From Paracoccaceae bacterium (lineage in GTDB: Bacteria > Pseudomonadota > Alphaproteobacteria > Rhodobacterales > Rhodobacteraceae), in the NCBI GenBank assembly GCA_011525185.1, contig WTIQ01000059.1:1-5169 (forward strand): a stretch of DNA of 5,169 nucleotides, read 5' to 3'. Shown here one piece after another: positions 1-5,169 of this stretch (its first letter is position 1; every line of letters begins with the position of its first letter). The notes beneath the pieces are model-generated. The model searched no databases. It was not told the DNA's origin and saw only the letters and a program-made list of their open reading frames with translations. The position numbers and the translations under genes were made by a program.

Positions 1-485
1 GGATTGGGAAAGCGAATGTTGTGGGGGCAAGTGCCCGCGACATAATTTCGCTTCGCCGCGAAACGCTTGGCTACGTCAGCCAGTTCTTGCACTTTGTCCC
101 GTGCGTGTAGACACGTGATGTAGTTGCTGAACCTTTGATGGCTTTGGGTGTCGATCCTTCCATAGCACGACAGAGGGCAGAAAACATTCTGTCATTGCTG
201 AACATTCCCGAAAGGCTATGGAATCTTTCACCCACGACCTTTTCCGGAGGTGAGCAGCAACGGGTAAATATCGCGCGTGGGTTTGTTTATGAATATCCTG
301 CAATTCTTTTGGATGAACCAACAGCAAGTCTGGATGCGGTGAACCGCTCTGTCGTTCTTGAGTTGATTGAACGTGCAAAATCACGCGGGGCGGCAATTGT
401 TGGGATCTTTCATGATGAGTCTGCACGAGCTCAGGTTTGTGACCGCGAAATTGATGTCAGTGCCTTTGCACCTCAGGTGAATTAA
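1..485 (+). pseudogene. phnL: C-P lyase ATP-binding subunit PhnL, 5'-truncated by the window, in-frame amber codon
   Basis: PhnL is an ABC-type ATPase-like subunit of the C-P lyase pathway; with PhnG, PhnH and PhnI it is needed to join phosphonate to the ribose of ATP. The reading frame starting at base 3 covers 160 codon positions before TAA (483-485); the N-terminal part with the Walker A motif lies upstream of the window. Visible motifs in order: the Q-loop region YVSQFL (Gln codon 81-83), the ABC signature SGGEQQR (243-263), Walker B ILLDEPTASLD (Asp-Glu codons 312-317) and the H-loop GIFHDE (His codon 411-413). TAG at 108-110 interrupts the frame between VPCV and TRDVVAEP, where the family, as I remember it, has roughly PRVSTLDVV, so a Ser codon TCG may have become TAG. 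Nearby Cys and Arg also look atypical, which fits relaxed selection. Translation could restart at TTG 135 or ATG 138, but that product would lack Walker A and the Q-loop and could not be a working ATPase. Family identification is firm; the pseudogene call assumes no readthrough. Confidence 0.85.
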
Positions 486-488
486 GCC

Positions 489-1052
489 ATGCAAGGACGA
501 ATGATCGCCATCGTTGGACCTTCTGGTGTTGGGAAGGATACGGTAATGGCCGCTTTGCAGGCATCACGATCAGATCGTTCGCTTGTCAAGCGCCATATCA
601 CACGTTCCCCAGATCCCATTGGCGAAGATCACTATGCTCTGTCAAATGAAGAATTTTGCATAGCACTTGATCAGCAAATATTTGTTCTGGCGTGGTAGGC
701 ACACGGGTTGTCGTATGGCGTTTCACATGAGGCTGTTCAGAAGCTCAAAAATGGGCAAGACATGTTAATCAATTTGTCGCGAGACGTTTTAGAAGAAGCT
801 GATCGTGTTTTTGATCGTTTGATTGTGATCAATCTCACTGCGCCAAAAGATGTTTTACTGAGCCGGCTGGAAAAACGTGGGCGCGAACCGATCAAGGACA
901 TCAAAGCTAGGCTTGAGCACCAGGTGGCACCTTTGCCAAAATCTTTACAGATTTATGAGGTGCCGAACGACCATCATATTTCTGAGACACTCTCAGAAAT
1001 CGAAAACATTCTTTTCAAAGAAAGCCAAAATTATGAACGCAATTTTGCCTGA
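489..1052 (+). pseudogene. phnN: Ribose 1,5-bisphosphate phosphokinase PhnN, interrupted by an in-frame amber codon
   Basis: PhnN phosphorylates ribose 1,5-bisphosphate with ATP to give PRPP, the salvage step after C-P bond cleavage; it is a small cytosolic P-loop kinase related to guanylate kinase. The ATG at 489 is preceded by AGGTGA (475-480) with 8 bases spacing, and lies 3 bases after the phnL stop. Residues 10-18 form the Walker A motif GPSGVGKDT, followed by the KRHITRSP region. Codon 70 is TAG (696-698); the same frame then continues with AHGLSYGVSHE, matching the family's W-x-AHGL-x-YG motif, so the stop sits where Gln (CAG) is usual. Ignoring it, the protein has 187 positions, the normal PhnN length, ending at TGA 1050-1052. 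No frameshift is apparent. The first 69 codons alone would lack most of the fold, and a restart (for example TTG 708) would lack the P-loop. The last 20 bases overlap phnM. Identity is firm; whether it is dead or read through is open. Confidence 0.85.
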
Positions 1053-2232
1053 AACCGTTCTGATTAACGGTCAACTTGTGCTGGAAAACGAAGTGGTTCG
1101 GGGCAACTTGGTGTTGCGCGACGGTGTGATAGCAGAAATAGACACGTCTCCCTCTCGCATCGCGAATGCCCACGACTGTGAAGGAAGCTATATCGCACCG
1201 GGACTGATAGAATTGCACACAGACAACCTTGAACGTCATTTGGAGCCACGTCCCGGCGTAGCATGGCCCGATGAAGCGGCAGCCATCGCACATGATGCAG
1301 AATTGGCAGGCTGTGGAATCACCACAGTTTTTGACGCAATGCGTGTCGGCTCTGTTCCATCAGGGACGAGCCGCTATGACGCTTATGCGAGACGAATGGT
1401 AGATGTCATGCTCTCTTTGAAGGCAGAAGACCGTCTGAAGATTTCACATTTCATTCACCTGCGGGCAGAAGTCTGTTCAGAAACTTTGGCCGAAGAATTA
1501 GCCACCTTTGGGCCAGATGACCGCATCGGCATTGTCAGCCTGATGGATCACACACCAGGTCAACGCCAATTTCGCGATATAAATAAATTGAAAGCCTACG
1601 TTACGGGCAAGAAAAACCTTGATGATGCTGGATTTCAGGCGCATGTGCAAATGCTGATGGATCTGCGCACCCGCAACGGTGACATGCACGAAACACTGAC
1701 CTGCACCGAAGCAGAGAGGCTTTGCGCAGTGCTAGCCAGCCATGACGATACAACAGAAGAGCATGTGCAAACATCCGCGCTGCGCGGAGTGAAAGTTGCC
1801 GAATTCCCCACAACTGTGGAAGCTGCAGCGGCTTGTCGAAAACATGGAATCGCCATCATGATGGGTGCGCCAAACCTAATTCGTGGTGGTTCTCATTCTG
1901 GCAATGTTTCTGCACTGGAACTGGCAGAATTGGATTTATTGGATATTGTGTCATCAGATTACGTGCCTGCGGCGCTTTTTCAATCAGTTCTTTTGTTGGC
2001 AGAACTCTGGGGAGATTTACCCAAAGCCATGCGCACGGTGACATCCAAACCCGCCAAAGCCGCAGGTCTGACAGATCGTGGACAAATCGCGATCGGAAAA
2101 CGAGCGGATCTGACAGTTTTCCGGAAAACTGAAAATTTTGGTCACATGCAAATGGTCTTATGTCGCGGCAAGGGAATTTTTTCACCAAAGTTGCAACCCT
2201 ACAAAATCAATATTGGTCAATCTGTTTTTTGA
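1033..2232 (+). CDS. phnM: Alpha-D-ribose 1-methylphosphonate 5-triphosphate diphosphatase PhnM
   Basis: PhnM is a metal-dependent hydrolase of the amidohydrolase superfamily. It removes pyrophosphate from the ribose-phosphonate triphosphate made by PhnG-H-I-L, yielding the 5-phosphate substrate of PhnJ. The protein is 399 residues, near or slightly above the usual 380-390. Visible motifs: APGLIELHTDNLERH with probable metal ligands His62 and Asp64; FIHLRAE (140-146); SLMDHTPGQRQF (169-180); GAPNLIRGGSHSGN (278-291); and SSDYVPAAL (307-315) with the late Asp309. A C-terminal amidohydrolase composite domain (IGKRADLTVF) follows. I chose ATG 1033 because the family begins with a short strand like TVLINGQLVL; the same frame is open back to about 877, but that upstream part lies over phnN and does not resemble PhnM. 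The ribosome site is weak (purine-rich AAAGAAAG, 1018-1025). The 20-base overlap with phnN suggests translational coupling, so the phnN stop could lower PhnM expression. The gene has no internal stop, unlike its two upstream neighbours. Phosphate-starvation control is usual for this operon, but its promoter is not in the window. Confidence 0.93.
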   Translation: MNAILPETVLINGQLVLENEVVRGNLVLRDGVIAEIDTSPSRIANAHDCEGSYIAPGLIELHTDNLERHLEPRPGVAWPDEAAAIAHDAELAGCGITTVFDAMRVGSVPSGTSRYDAYARRMVDVMLSLKAEDRLKISHFIHLRAEVCSETLAEELATFGPDDRIGIVSLMDHTPGQRQFRDINKLKAYVTGKKNLDDAGFQAHVQMLMDLRTRNGDMHETLTCTEAERLCAVLASHDDTTEEHVQTSALRGVKVAEFPTTVEAAAACRKHGIAIMMGAPNLIRGGSHSGNVSALELAELDLLDIVSSDYVPAALFQSVLLLAELWGDLPKAMRTVTSKPAKAAGLTDRGQIAIGKRADLTVFRKTENFGHMQMVLCRGKGIFSPKLQPYKINIGQSVF

Positions 2233-2510
2233 CTCTCTGCGTACTTCTTTTTGATCTTGCATGGAGGGTATGAAACACTTTTAGGATAGAGTGAATGCGT
2301 TGACCAACACGAGAACAATAATGGAAGCTGTACGGAAAATTCGTCAGGATCGCATTGTCTTTTGCGAGATAGCCCGCAACCGTCCAAGATAAAGCGCCCA
2401 ACCCATGCGTAACGATATTACCCGGTTCAATATTCAAGTTAATCAACAAACGCTCTCTGCAAACCTGCGGATATGTTATTCACATCAACGCACTAAAGAA
2501 AGACTAATCC
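2233..2510. other. Intergenic region between phnM and the arsenic genes, no recognised gene
   Basis: These 278 bases contain no ORF that I recognise. A 24-codon frame (ATG 2321 to TAA) and a minus-strand frame (2207-2449, 80 codons) are open, but neither looks like a known family and neither has a clear ribosome site. The region must hold the promoter of the dehydrogenase-arsJ pair unless transcription continues from phnM. I see no hairpin with a T-run after phnM and no strong -35/-10 pair. The short doublet TTCAA-TA-TTCAA at 2426-2437 is AT-rich and could belong to an ArsR-type operator, but the symmetry is too poor to call. Upstream of ATG 2511 there is only a weak purine stretch (AAAGAAAGA, 2495-2503). 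Confidence 0.6.
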
Positions 2511-3518
2511 ATGCCCCGTATTGCTATTAACGGTCTAGGCCGGATCGGAAAACTCGTCCTGCGCGATCTCATCGACACCGGTGTGGACGGCGACATTGTG
2601 CTGTTGAACGATTCCGTCGGAGACGCTGAACAACACGCACTGCTAATGGAGTTCGACTCCGTCCATGGCCGCTGGGGCACACCCGTGGTTGCGGCGGACA
2701 GTGCACTCGACTTGAACGGGCAGCGCATCCGTCTGATGCATGAAAAAACAATTGAGGCCCTACCTTTGGCCGAGCTAGGCGTCGACCTAGTGATCGACTG
2801 TACGGGCGTGTTCAAGACCGGAGCCAAGATTGCGCCCTACTATGCCAGCGGAGTGAAAAAGGTCGTCGTTTCCGCGCCGGTAAAGGACGGCAGCGCGCTA
2901 AATCTCGTCTATGGAGTTAATCACGATCTTTATGACGGCTCACAGAGGCTCATTACGGCTGCTTCCTGTACCACAAATTGCCTTGCACCAATAGTGAAGG
3001 TAATCCATGAAAACCTCATTATCAGGCATGGCTCAATCACTACGATCCATGACGTCACCAACACTCAAACTCTCGTCGACCGGCCTGCCAAGGACATGCG
3101 CCGCGCTAGGTCTGCTCTGATGAATTTGATTCCAACTACCACGGGAAGTGCAACAGCGATCACGCTCATTTATCCCGAACTGAAGGGGCGCTTGAACGGT
3201 CACGCAGTGCGCGTGCCACTCTTGAACGCCTCGCTGACCGATTGCGTCTTTGAAGTTGAGCAGGCCACCAACGCTGAGGAGGTTAATGGACTGTTCAAGG
3301 CTGCCGCGGAAGGGCCAATGAAAGGCATTCTAGGTTTTGAAACAAGGCCACTCGTGTCCTGCGATTATACTAACGATCCACGCTCATCAATCATCGATGG
3401 GCCGTCCACCATGGTGATCAATGGCACACAAGTGAAGATCTACGCTTGGTATGACAACGAATGGGGCTATGCCTGCCGTCTAGCCGATATCGCCCGCATG
3501 GTCGCGAGGTCGATGTGA
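2511..3518 (+). CDS. gap: ArsJ-associated glyceraldehyde-3-phosphate dehydrogenase
   Basis: This is a 335-residue, full-length type I glyceraldehyde-3-phosphate dehydrogenase of the branch found beside arsJ. In the system described in Pseudomonas aeruginosa it uses arsenate instead of phosphate to oxidise glyceraldehyde 3-phosphate with NAD, making 1-arseno-3-phosphoglycerate for export. Visible: the Rossmann nucleotide motif GLGRIG at residues 8-13; Asn33-Asp34 at the end of the second strand; the active-site segment SCTTNCLAP with nucleophile Cys153; His180 in TTIHDVTNTQ as the probable base; IPTTTGSATAI; and the C-terminal WYDNEWGY (313-320). The HDVTNTQ sequence, followed by a KDMRRAR segment, agrees with my memory of ArsJ-linked enzymes and differs from the usual glycolytic HAYTNDQ. 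ATG 2511 fits the family N-terminus exactly (MPRIAINGLGRIG), although the ribosome site is weak. Its stop overlaps a possible GTG start of arsJ, so the two are almost certainly one operon. A housekeeping glycolytic role is the alternative, made unlikely by the neighbour. Confidence 0.92.
   Translation: MPRIAINGLGRIGKLVLRDLIDTGVDGDIVLLNDSVGDAEQHALLMEFDSVHGRWGTPVVAADSALDLNGQRIRLMHEKTIEALPLAELGVDLVIDCTGVFKTGAKIAPYYASGVKKVVVSAPVKDGSALNLVYGVNHDLYDGSQRLITAASCTTNCLAPIVKVIHENLIIRHGSITTIHDVTNTQTLVDRPAKDMRRARSALMNLIPTTTGSATAITLIYPELKGRLNGHAVRVPLLNASLTDCVFEVEQATNAEEVNGLFKAAAEGPMKGILGFETRPLVSCDYTNDPRSSIIDGPSTMVINGTQVKIYAWYDNEWGYACRLADIARMVARSM
3506..3517 (+). promoter_or_regulatory. Ribosome binding site and start/stop overlap that decide the arsJ start
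   Basis: GAGG at 3506-3509 lies 5 bases before GTG 3515, whose last two bases are the start of the dehydrogenase stop TGA (3516-3518), a classic GTGA coupling overlap. The in-frame ATG at 3524 is 14 bases from GAGG, but matches the family N-terminus equally well. The two candidate proteins differ by only three residues (VSH). Confidence 0.5.
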
Positions 3519-3523
3519 GCCAT

Positions 3524-4774
3524 ATGACAGGTTCCCCAAACCCGTTGCGTTCCTATGCAGCGGTGACGGCTGCTTATTGGGCCTTCATGCTTTCGGATGG
3601 CGCGCTGCGCATGCTGGTGTTGTTGCATTTCAACTCTTTGGGATTTTCTCCATTGCAATTGGCTTGGTTGTTCCTGCTCTACGAAGTCGCTGGTATTGTG
3701 ACAAACCTTGCTGCAGGCTGGCTTGCAGCGCGGTTTGGACTGACGGCAACACTCTATGGCGGGTTGGCCCTGCAGATTGGAGCTCTTGCTGCGCTAACGC
3801 AGCTCAACCCAGCATGGTCTATTGGTGCATCAGTCGCCTTCGTCATGGCCGTGCAGGGTGTATCAGGCGTGGCCAAGGACTTGGCTAAGATGTCTTCAAA
3901 ATCAGCAGTCAAGCTCTTAGCGCCCTCTGAAGATGGAGGGCTGTTCCGTTGGGTCGCAGCGCTGACGGGTTCGAAGAACGCTGTAAAAGGTCTCGGCTTC
4001 TTTCTTGGGGCCGCACTTCTGGGTCTTGCCGGGTTCAAGGCGGCGGTCTGGAGCATGGCCGCAGTTCTGGCCATAATCTTGATCGCGGTCGTGTTGTTCC
4101 TGCCCGCAGGTCTTCCCGGTCGGATAAAACCTGAAGAAAGCTGGGCAGGTTGGCGGTCGAAAGACATTCGCGTGAACCGCCTGTCGCTGGCGCGGATGTT
4201 TCTTTTCGGTGCGCGGGATGTTTGGTTCGTCGTGGGTATTCCGGTCTATTTCCAGGCGGTGCTTTCAGATGGAACCGCCGAAGGGCGGCGCGAGGCCTTC
4301 TTTCTCGTCGGTGGTTTCATGGCGCTATGGATCATCGCCTATGGAATGGTGCAGGGCTTCGCGCCGCGTCTACTCGGCCAGAAGGGCCAGCCCGAGGCCG
4401 AAACCGTCCGCAAGACGGTATTGTGGTCTGGACTGCTTGTGCCAGTACCTTTCGCACTGGCGGTGGCGGCTTGGACTGCGGTGGAAACTGAATTCTGGTT
4501 TACGGTCCTGCTAGTCGCCGGCCTCCTTTTATTCGGCTTCATTTTCGCAGTGAACTCGGCGGTTCATTCCTATCTGATCCTTGCCTTTGGAGCCGCTGAC
4601 CGGATCACCCGCGACGTGGGCTTCTATTACATGGCCAATGCTACGGGCCGGCTGATCGGCACATTGCTGTCGGGGCTGAGCTTCCAGCTCGGCGGCCTAC
4701 CGCTATGCCTTGCGACTGCAGGGGCAATGGCTCTGGCCAACTGGTTTGCAGCCCGGCGTCTCAGGAACGTCTGA
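3524..4774 (+). CDS. arsJ: Organoarsenical efflux MFS transporter ArsJ
   Basis: ArsJ is an inner-membrane major-facilitator protein that exports 1-arseno-3-phosphoglycerate, the product of the preceding dehydrogenase; the compound then hydrolyses outside and the pair confers arsenate resistance. From ATG 3524 the protein has 416 residues, about the family norm. It is strongly hydrophobic, with roughly 10-12 membrane segments, for example near residues 10-35, 43-68, 76-92, 98-116, 152-192, 225-275 and 298-405. Family marks: SDGALRMLVLLHF (24-36); the YE-x2-G-x2-TN-x3-GW-x3-RFG segment (53-72), resembling the MFS motif between helices 2 and 3; and the charged loop GVAKDLAKMSSKS (115-127). GTG 3515 is an alternative start with a better placed ribosome site; the frame is open back to 3461, but that part lies over the dehydrogenase C-terminus and is not ArsJ-like. 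It ends at TGA 4772-4774 with no truncation. Co-transcription with the dehydrogenase is very likely; no transcription terminator is evident directly downstream. Confidence 0.93.
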   Translation: MTGSPNPLRSYAAVTAAYWAFMLSDGALRMLVLLHFNSLGFSPLQLAWLFLLYEVAGIVTNLAAGWLAARFGLTATLYGGLALQIGALAALTQLNPAWSIGASVAFVMAVQGVSGVAKDLAKMSSKSAVKLLAPSEDGGLFRWVAALTGSKNAVKGLGFFLGAALLGLAGFKAAVWSMAAVLAIILIAVVLFLPAGLPGRIKPEESWAGWRSKDIRVNRLSLARMFLFGARDVWFVVGIPVYFQAVLSDGTAEGRREAFFLVGGFMALWIIAYGMVQGFAPRLLGQKGQPEAETVRKTVLWSGLLVPVPFALAVAAWTAVETEFWFTVLLVAGLLLFGFIFAVNSAVHSYLILAFGAADRITRDVGFYYMANATGRLIGTLLSGLSFQLGGLPLCLATAGAMALANWFAARRLRNV

Positions 4775-4784
4775 AACCGTAAAG

Positions 4785-4898
4785 AGGGTCCAACACGCCG
4801 GTAAAGCAACCCTTATTATGCCCGGCGGCGGGATAACAGCAGGAACTGTTACCCAAATCTCCAAGGCTTCAGGGGTACATGACAGTTCTCGCAGTTAG
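4785..4898 (+). pseudogene. cutC: Remnant of a CutC-family protein (C-terminal fragment)
   Basis: The frame ending at TAG 4896-4898 encodes about 37 residues containing IMPGGGITAGTVTQI, SKASGV and a final SSRS. From memory this resembles the late part of CutC (copper homeostasis / TIM-barrel protein), where a strand ending in M-x-GGG is followed by a helix and then a GV-x-E-x-HSS-x-R segment. Here GVHDSSRS looks like that segment with about two residues lost, so a small in-frame deletion is possible. There is no start codon or N-terminal barrel: the same frame upstream runs through the end of arsJ, and the CutC residues expected after HSS-x-R are absent. It therefore looks like a gene fragment left by rearrangement just after arsJ. 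The likeness rests on one short motif; chance similarity cannot be excluded without a search. Confidence 0.5.
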
Positions 4899-4939
4899 TT
4901 ATGCTCAAATATCGTGATTTAAAAATTAATAGTGCCGAT

Positions 4940-4953
4940 TACAGCTCGCTGTA
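4940..4953. repeat. Perfect short inverted repeat TACAGC-tc-GCTGTA
   Basis: Two 6-base arms are separated by 2 bases. The spacer is too short for a terminator hairpin loop and no T-run follows. It could be a dimeric protein-binding site, but no gene start adjoins it. Confidence 0.5.
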
Positions 4954-5045
4954 CTATGTGAAAATACCTCGCTCACACACAAAGACACCGGACGCGCACG
5001 GGCGCGCGCGCGTTGCATACTTTGGATCCTTAAACAAGTAGCGGT

Positions 5046-5063
5046 TAACGTAAAATAACGTAA
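5046..5063. repeat. Direct repeat of TAACGTAA
   Basis: TAACGTAA occurs at 5046-5053 and again at 5056-5063, a 10-base period (about one helical turn). GTTA at 5044-5047 and TAAC at 5061-5064 also make the block partly palindromic. Confidence 0.6.
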
Positions 5064-5076
5064 CTTCACCATCTTT

Positions 5077-5097
5077 TGTCTGGCTCTATGTCTGGCT
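5077..5097. repeat. Direct repeat of TGTCTGGCT
   Basis: TGTCTGGCT occurs at 5077-5085 and 5089-5097, with a 12-base period. It lies just beyond the tRNA terminator, the kind of place where integrase arm sites are found, but no integrase gene is present in the window. Confidence 0.6.
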
Positions 5098-5100
5098 GAT

Positions 5101-5134
5101 AAAAACAAAAGGCTCAGCGTTTTTCCGCTAAGCC
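5101..5134 (-). terminator. Intrinsic terminator of the tRNA gene
   Basis: Read on the minus strand, GGCTTAGCG (5134-5126) pairs with CGCTGAGCC (5119-5111) in a 9-base stem with one G-U pair, around the loop GAAAAA (5125-5120). It is followed by TTTTGTTTTT (5110-5101). Stem, loop and T-rich tail fit a Rho-independent terminator 11 bases after the tRNA CCA end. Confidence 0.9.
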
Positions 5135-5145
5135 CTTGATATTAG

Positions 5146-5169
5146 TGGTGAGCCGTGCAGGATTCGAAC
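5146..5169 (-). tRNA. 3' end of a tRNA gene (isotype not determined, possibly tRNA-Lys), partial
   Basis: On the minus strand the last 24 bases of the window contain the T-loop context GTTCGAATCC, the T-stem 3' side CCTGC, the acceptor 3' side ACGGCTC, discriminator A and an encoded CCA (5148-5146). This predicts a 5' acceptor strand of GAGCCGT beyond the window. The anticodon is outside. The T-arm is the same as I remember for Escherichia coli tRNA-Lys, so lysine is a guess, not a reading. The CCA end followed by an intrinsic terminator supports a functional gene. Confidence 0.85.

Larger units (their letters stand above)
4899..5100. other. Non-coding stretch with short repeats between the cutC remnant and the tRNA
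   Basis: No gene is recognised. An AT-rich part (about 4900-4935) is followed by an inverted repeat at 4940-4953, an alternating GC-rich tract near 4992-5013 and two pairs of short direct repeats (5046-5063 and 5077-5097). A minus-strand open frame of 60 codons (4926-5108) crosses all of these and the tRNA terminator, and has arginine/serine-rich, non-family content, so I treat it as chance. Confidence 0.6.

Noticed and set aside
877..1032. N-terminal extension of phnM
   Set aside because: This stretch is phnN in another frame; PhnM homology starts at ATG 1033.
2321..2392. 24-codon plus-strand frame starting at ATG 2321
   Set aside because: Too short, with no recognisable sequence and no purine-rich ribosome site at a useful spacing.
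2426..2437. TTCAA-TA-TTCAA as a possible ArsR operator
   Set aside because: It is a direct, not an inverted, repeat and the surrounding symmetry is weak. It is only mentioned under the intergenic entry.
2207..2449. Minus-strand open frame of 80 codons in the phnM-dehydrogenase gap
   Set aside because: No family resemblance, no ribosome site, and it overlaps the end of phnM. It is probably chance.
4785..4825. Possible hairpin after arsJ with GCCGG and CCGGC arms
   Set aside because: The arms are short, the loop is long, no T-run follows, and it lies inside the CutC-like frame.
4926..5108. Minus-strand 60-codon frame as an integrase start next to the tRNA
   Set aside because: The translation has no integrase motif, runs through the GC tract and begins inside the terminator tail.

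Overview
The window reads as a piece of a proteobacterial chromosome or large replicon, most likely alphaproteobacterial and perhaps Rhodobacterales. This rests on the style of the C-P lyase proteins, the phnL-phnN-phnM order and the partial tRNA. It is an inference; there is no rRNA or other taxonomic marker here.

Left part (1-2232), plus strand: the downstream end of a carbon-phosphorus (C-P) lyase operon. It holds the C-terminal two thirds of phnL, then phnN, then an intact phnM overlapping the end of phnN. phnL and phnN each carry one in-frame TAG (108-110 and 696-698), with recognisable family sequence continuing in the same frame on both sides and no frameshift seen. They are either recently inactivated genes or genes that need amber readthrough. 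phnM is open throughout and keeps its metal-binding motifs.

Middle (2233-2510): about 280 bases with no recognisable gene. It separates the phn genes, which use AT-leaning codons, from the visibly more GC-rich arsenic genes, and must hold the promoter of the latter.

Right-centre (2511-4774), plus strand: a two-gene arsenate-resistance unit. An ArsJ-type glyceraldehyde-3-phosphate dehydrogenase is followed, with start and stop codons overlapping or nearly so, by the major-facilitator exporter ArsJ. In the pathway known from Pseudomonas, the dehydrogenase uses arsenate in place of phosphate to make 1-arseno-3-phosphoglycerate. ArsJ exports that unstable compound, which breaks down outside the cell, giving net arsenate efflux. 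No arsR, arsC or arsB lies inside the window.

Right end (4775-5169): a short stretch that looks like the C-terminal part of a CutC-family protein, with no start or remaining domain; then non-coding sequence with short direct repeats, an inverted repeat and an alternating GC tract; then, on the minus strand, a clear intrinsic terminator and the 3' end of a tRNA gene (possibly tRNA-Lys) running off the window. Broken genes, a compositional change and a tRNA at the edge suggest an accessory or rearranged region, but no integrase or transposase is visible.

I found no convincing evidence of a wholly new system. The points most worth following are the paired amber codons in phnL and phnN, and the CutC remnant between arsJ and the tRNA.
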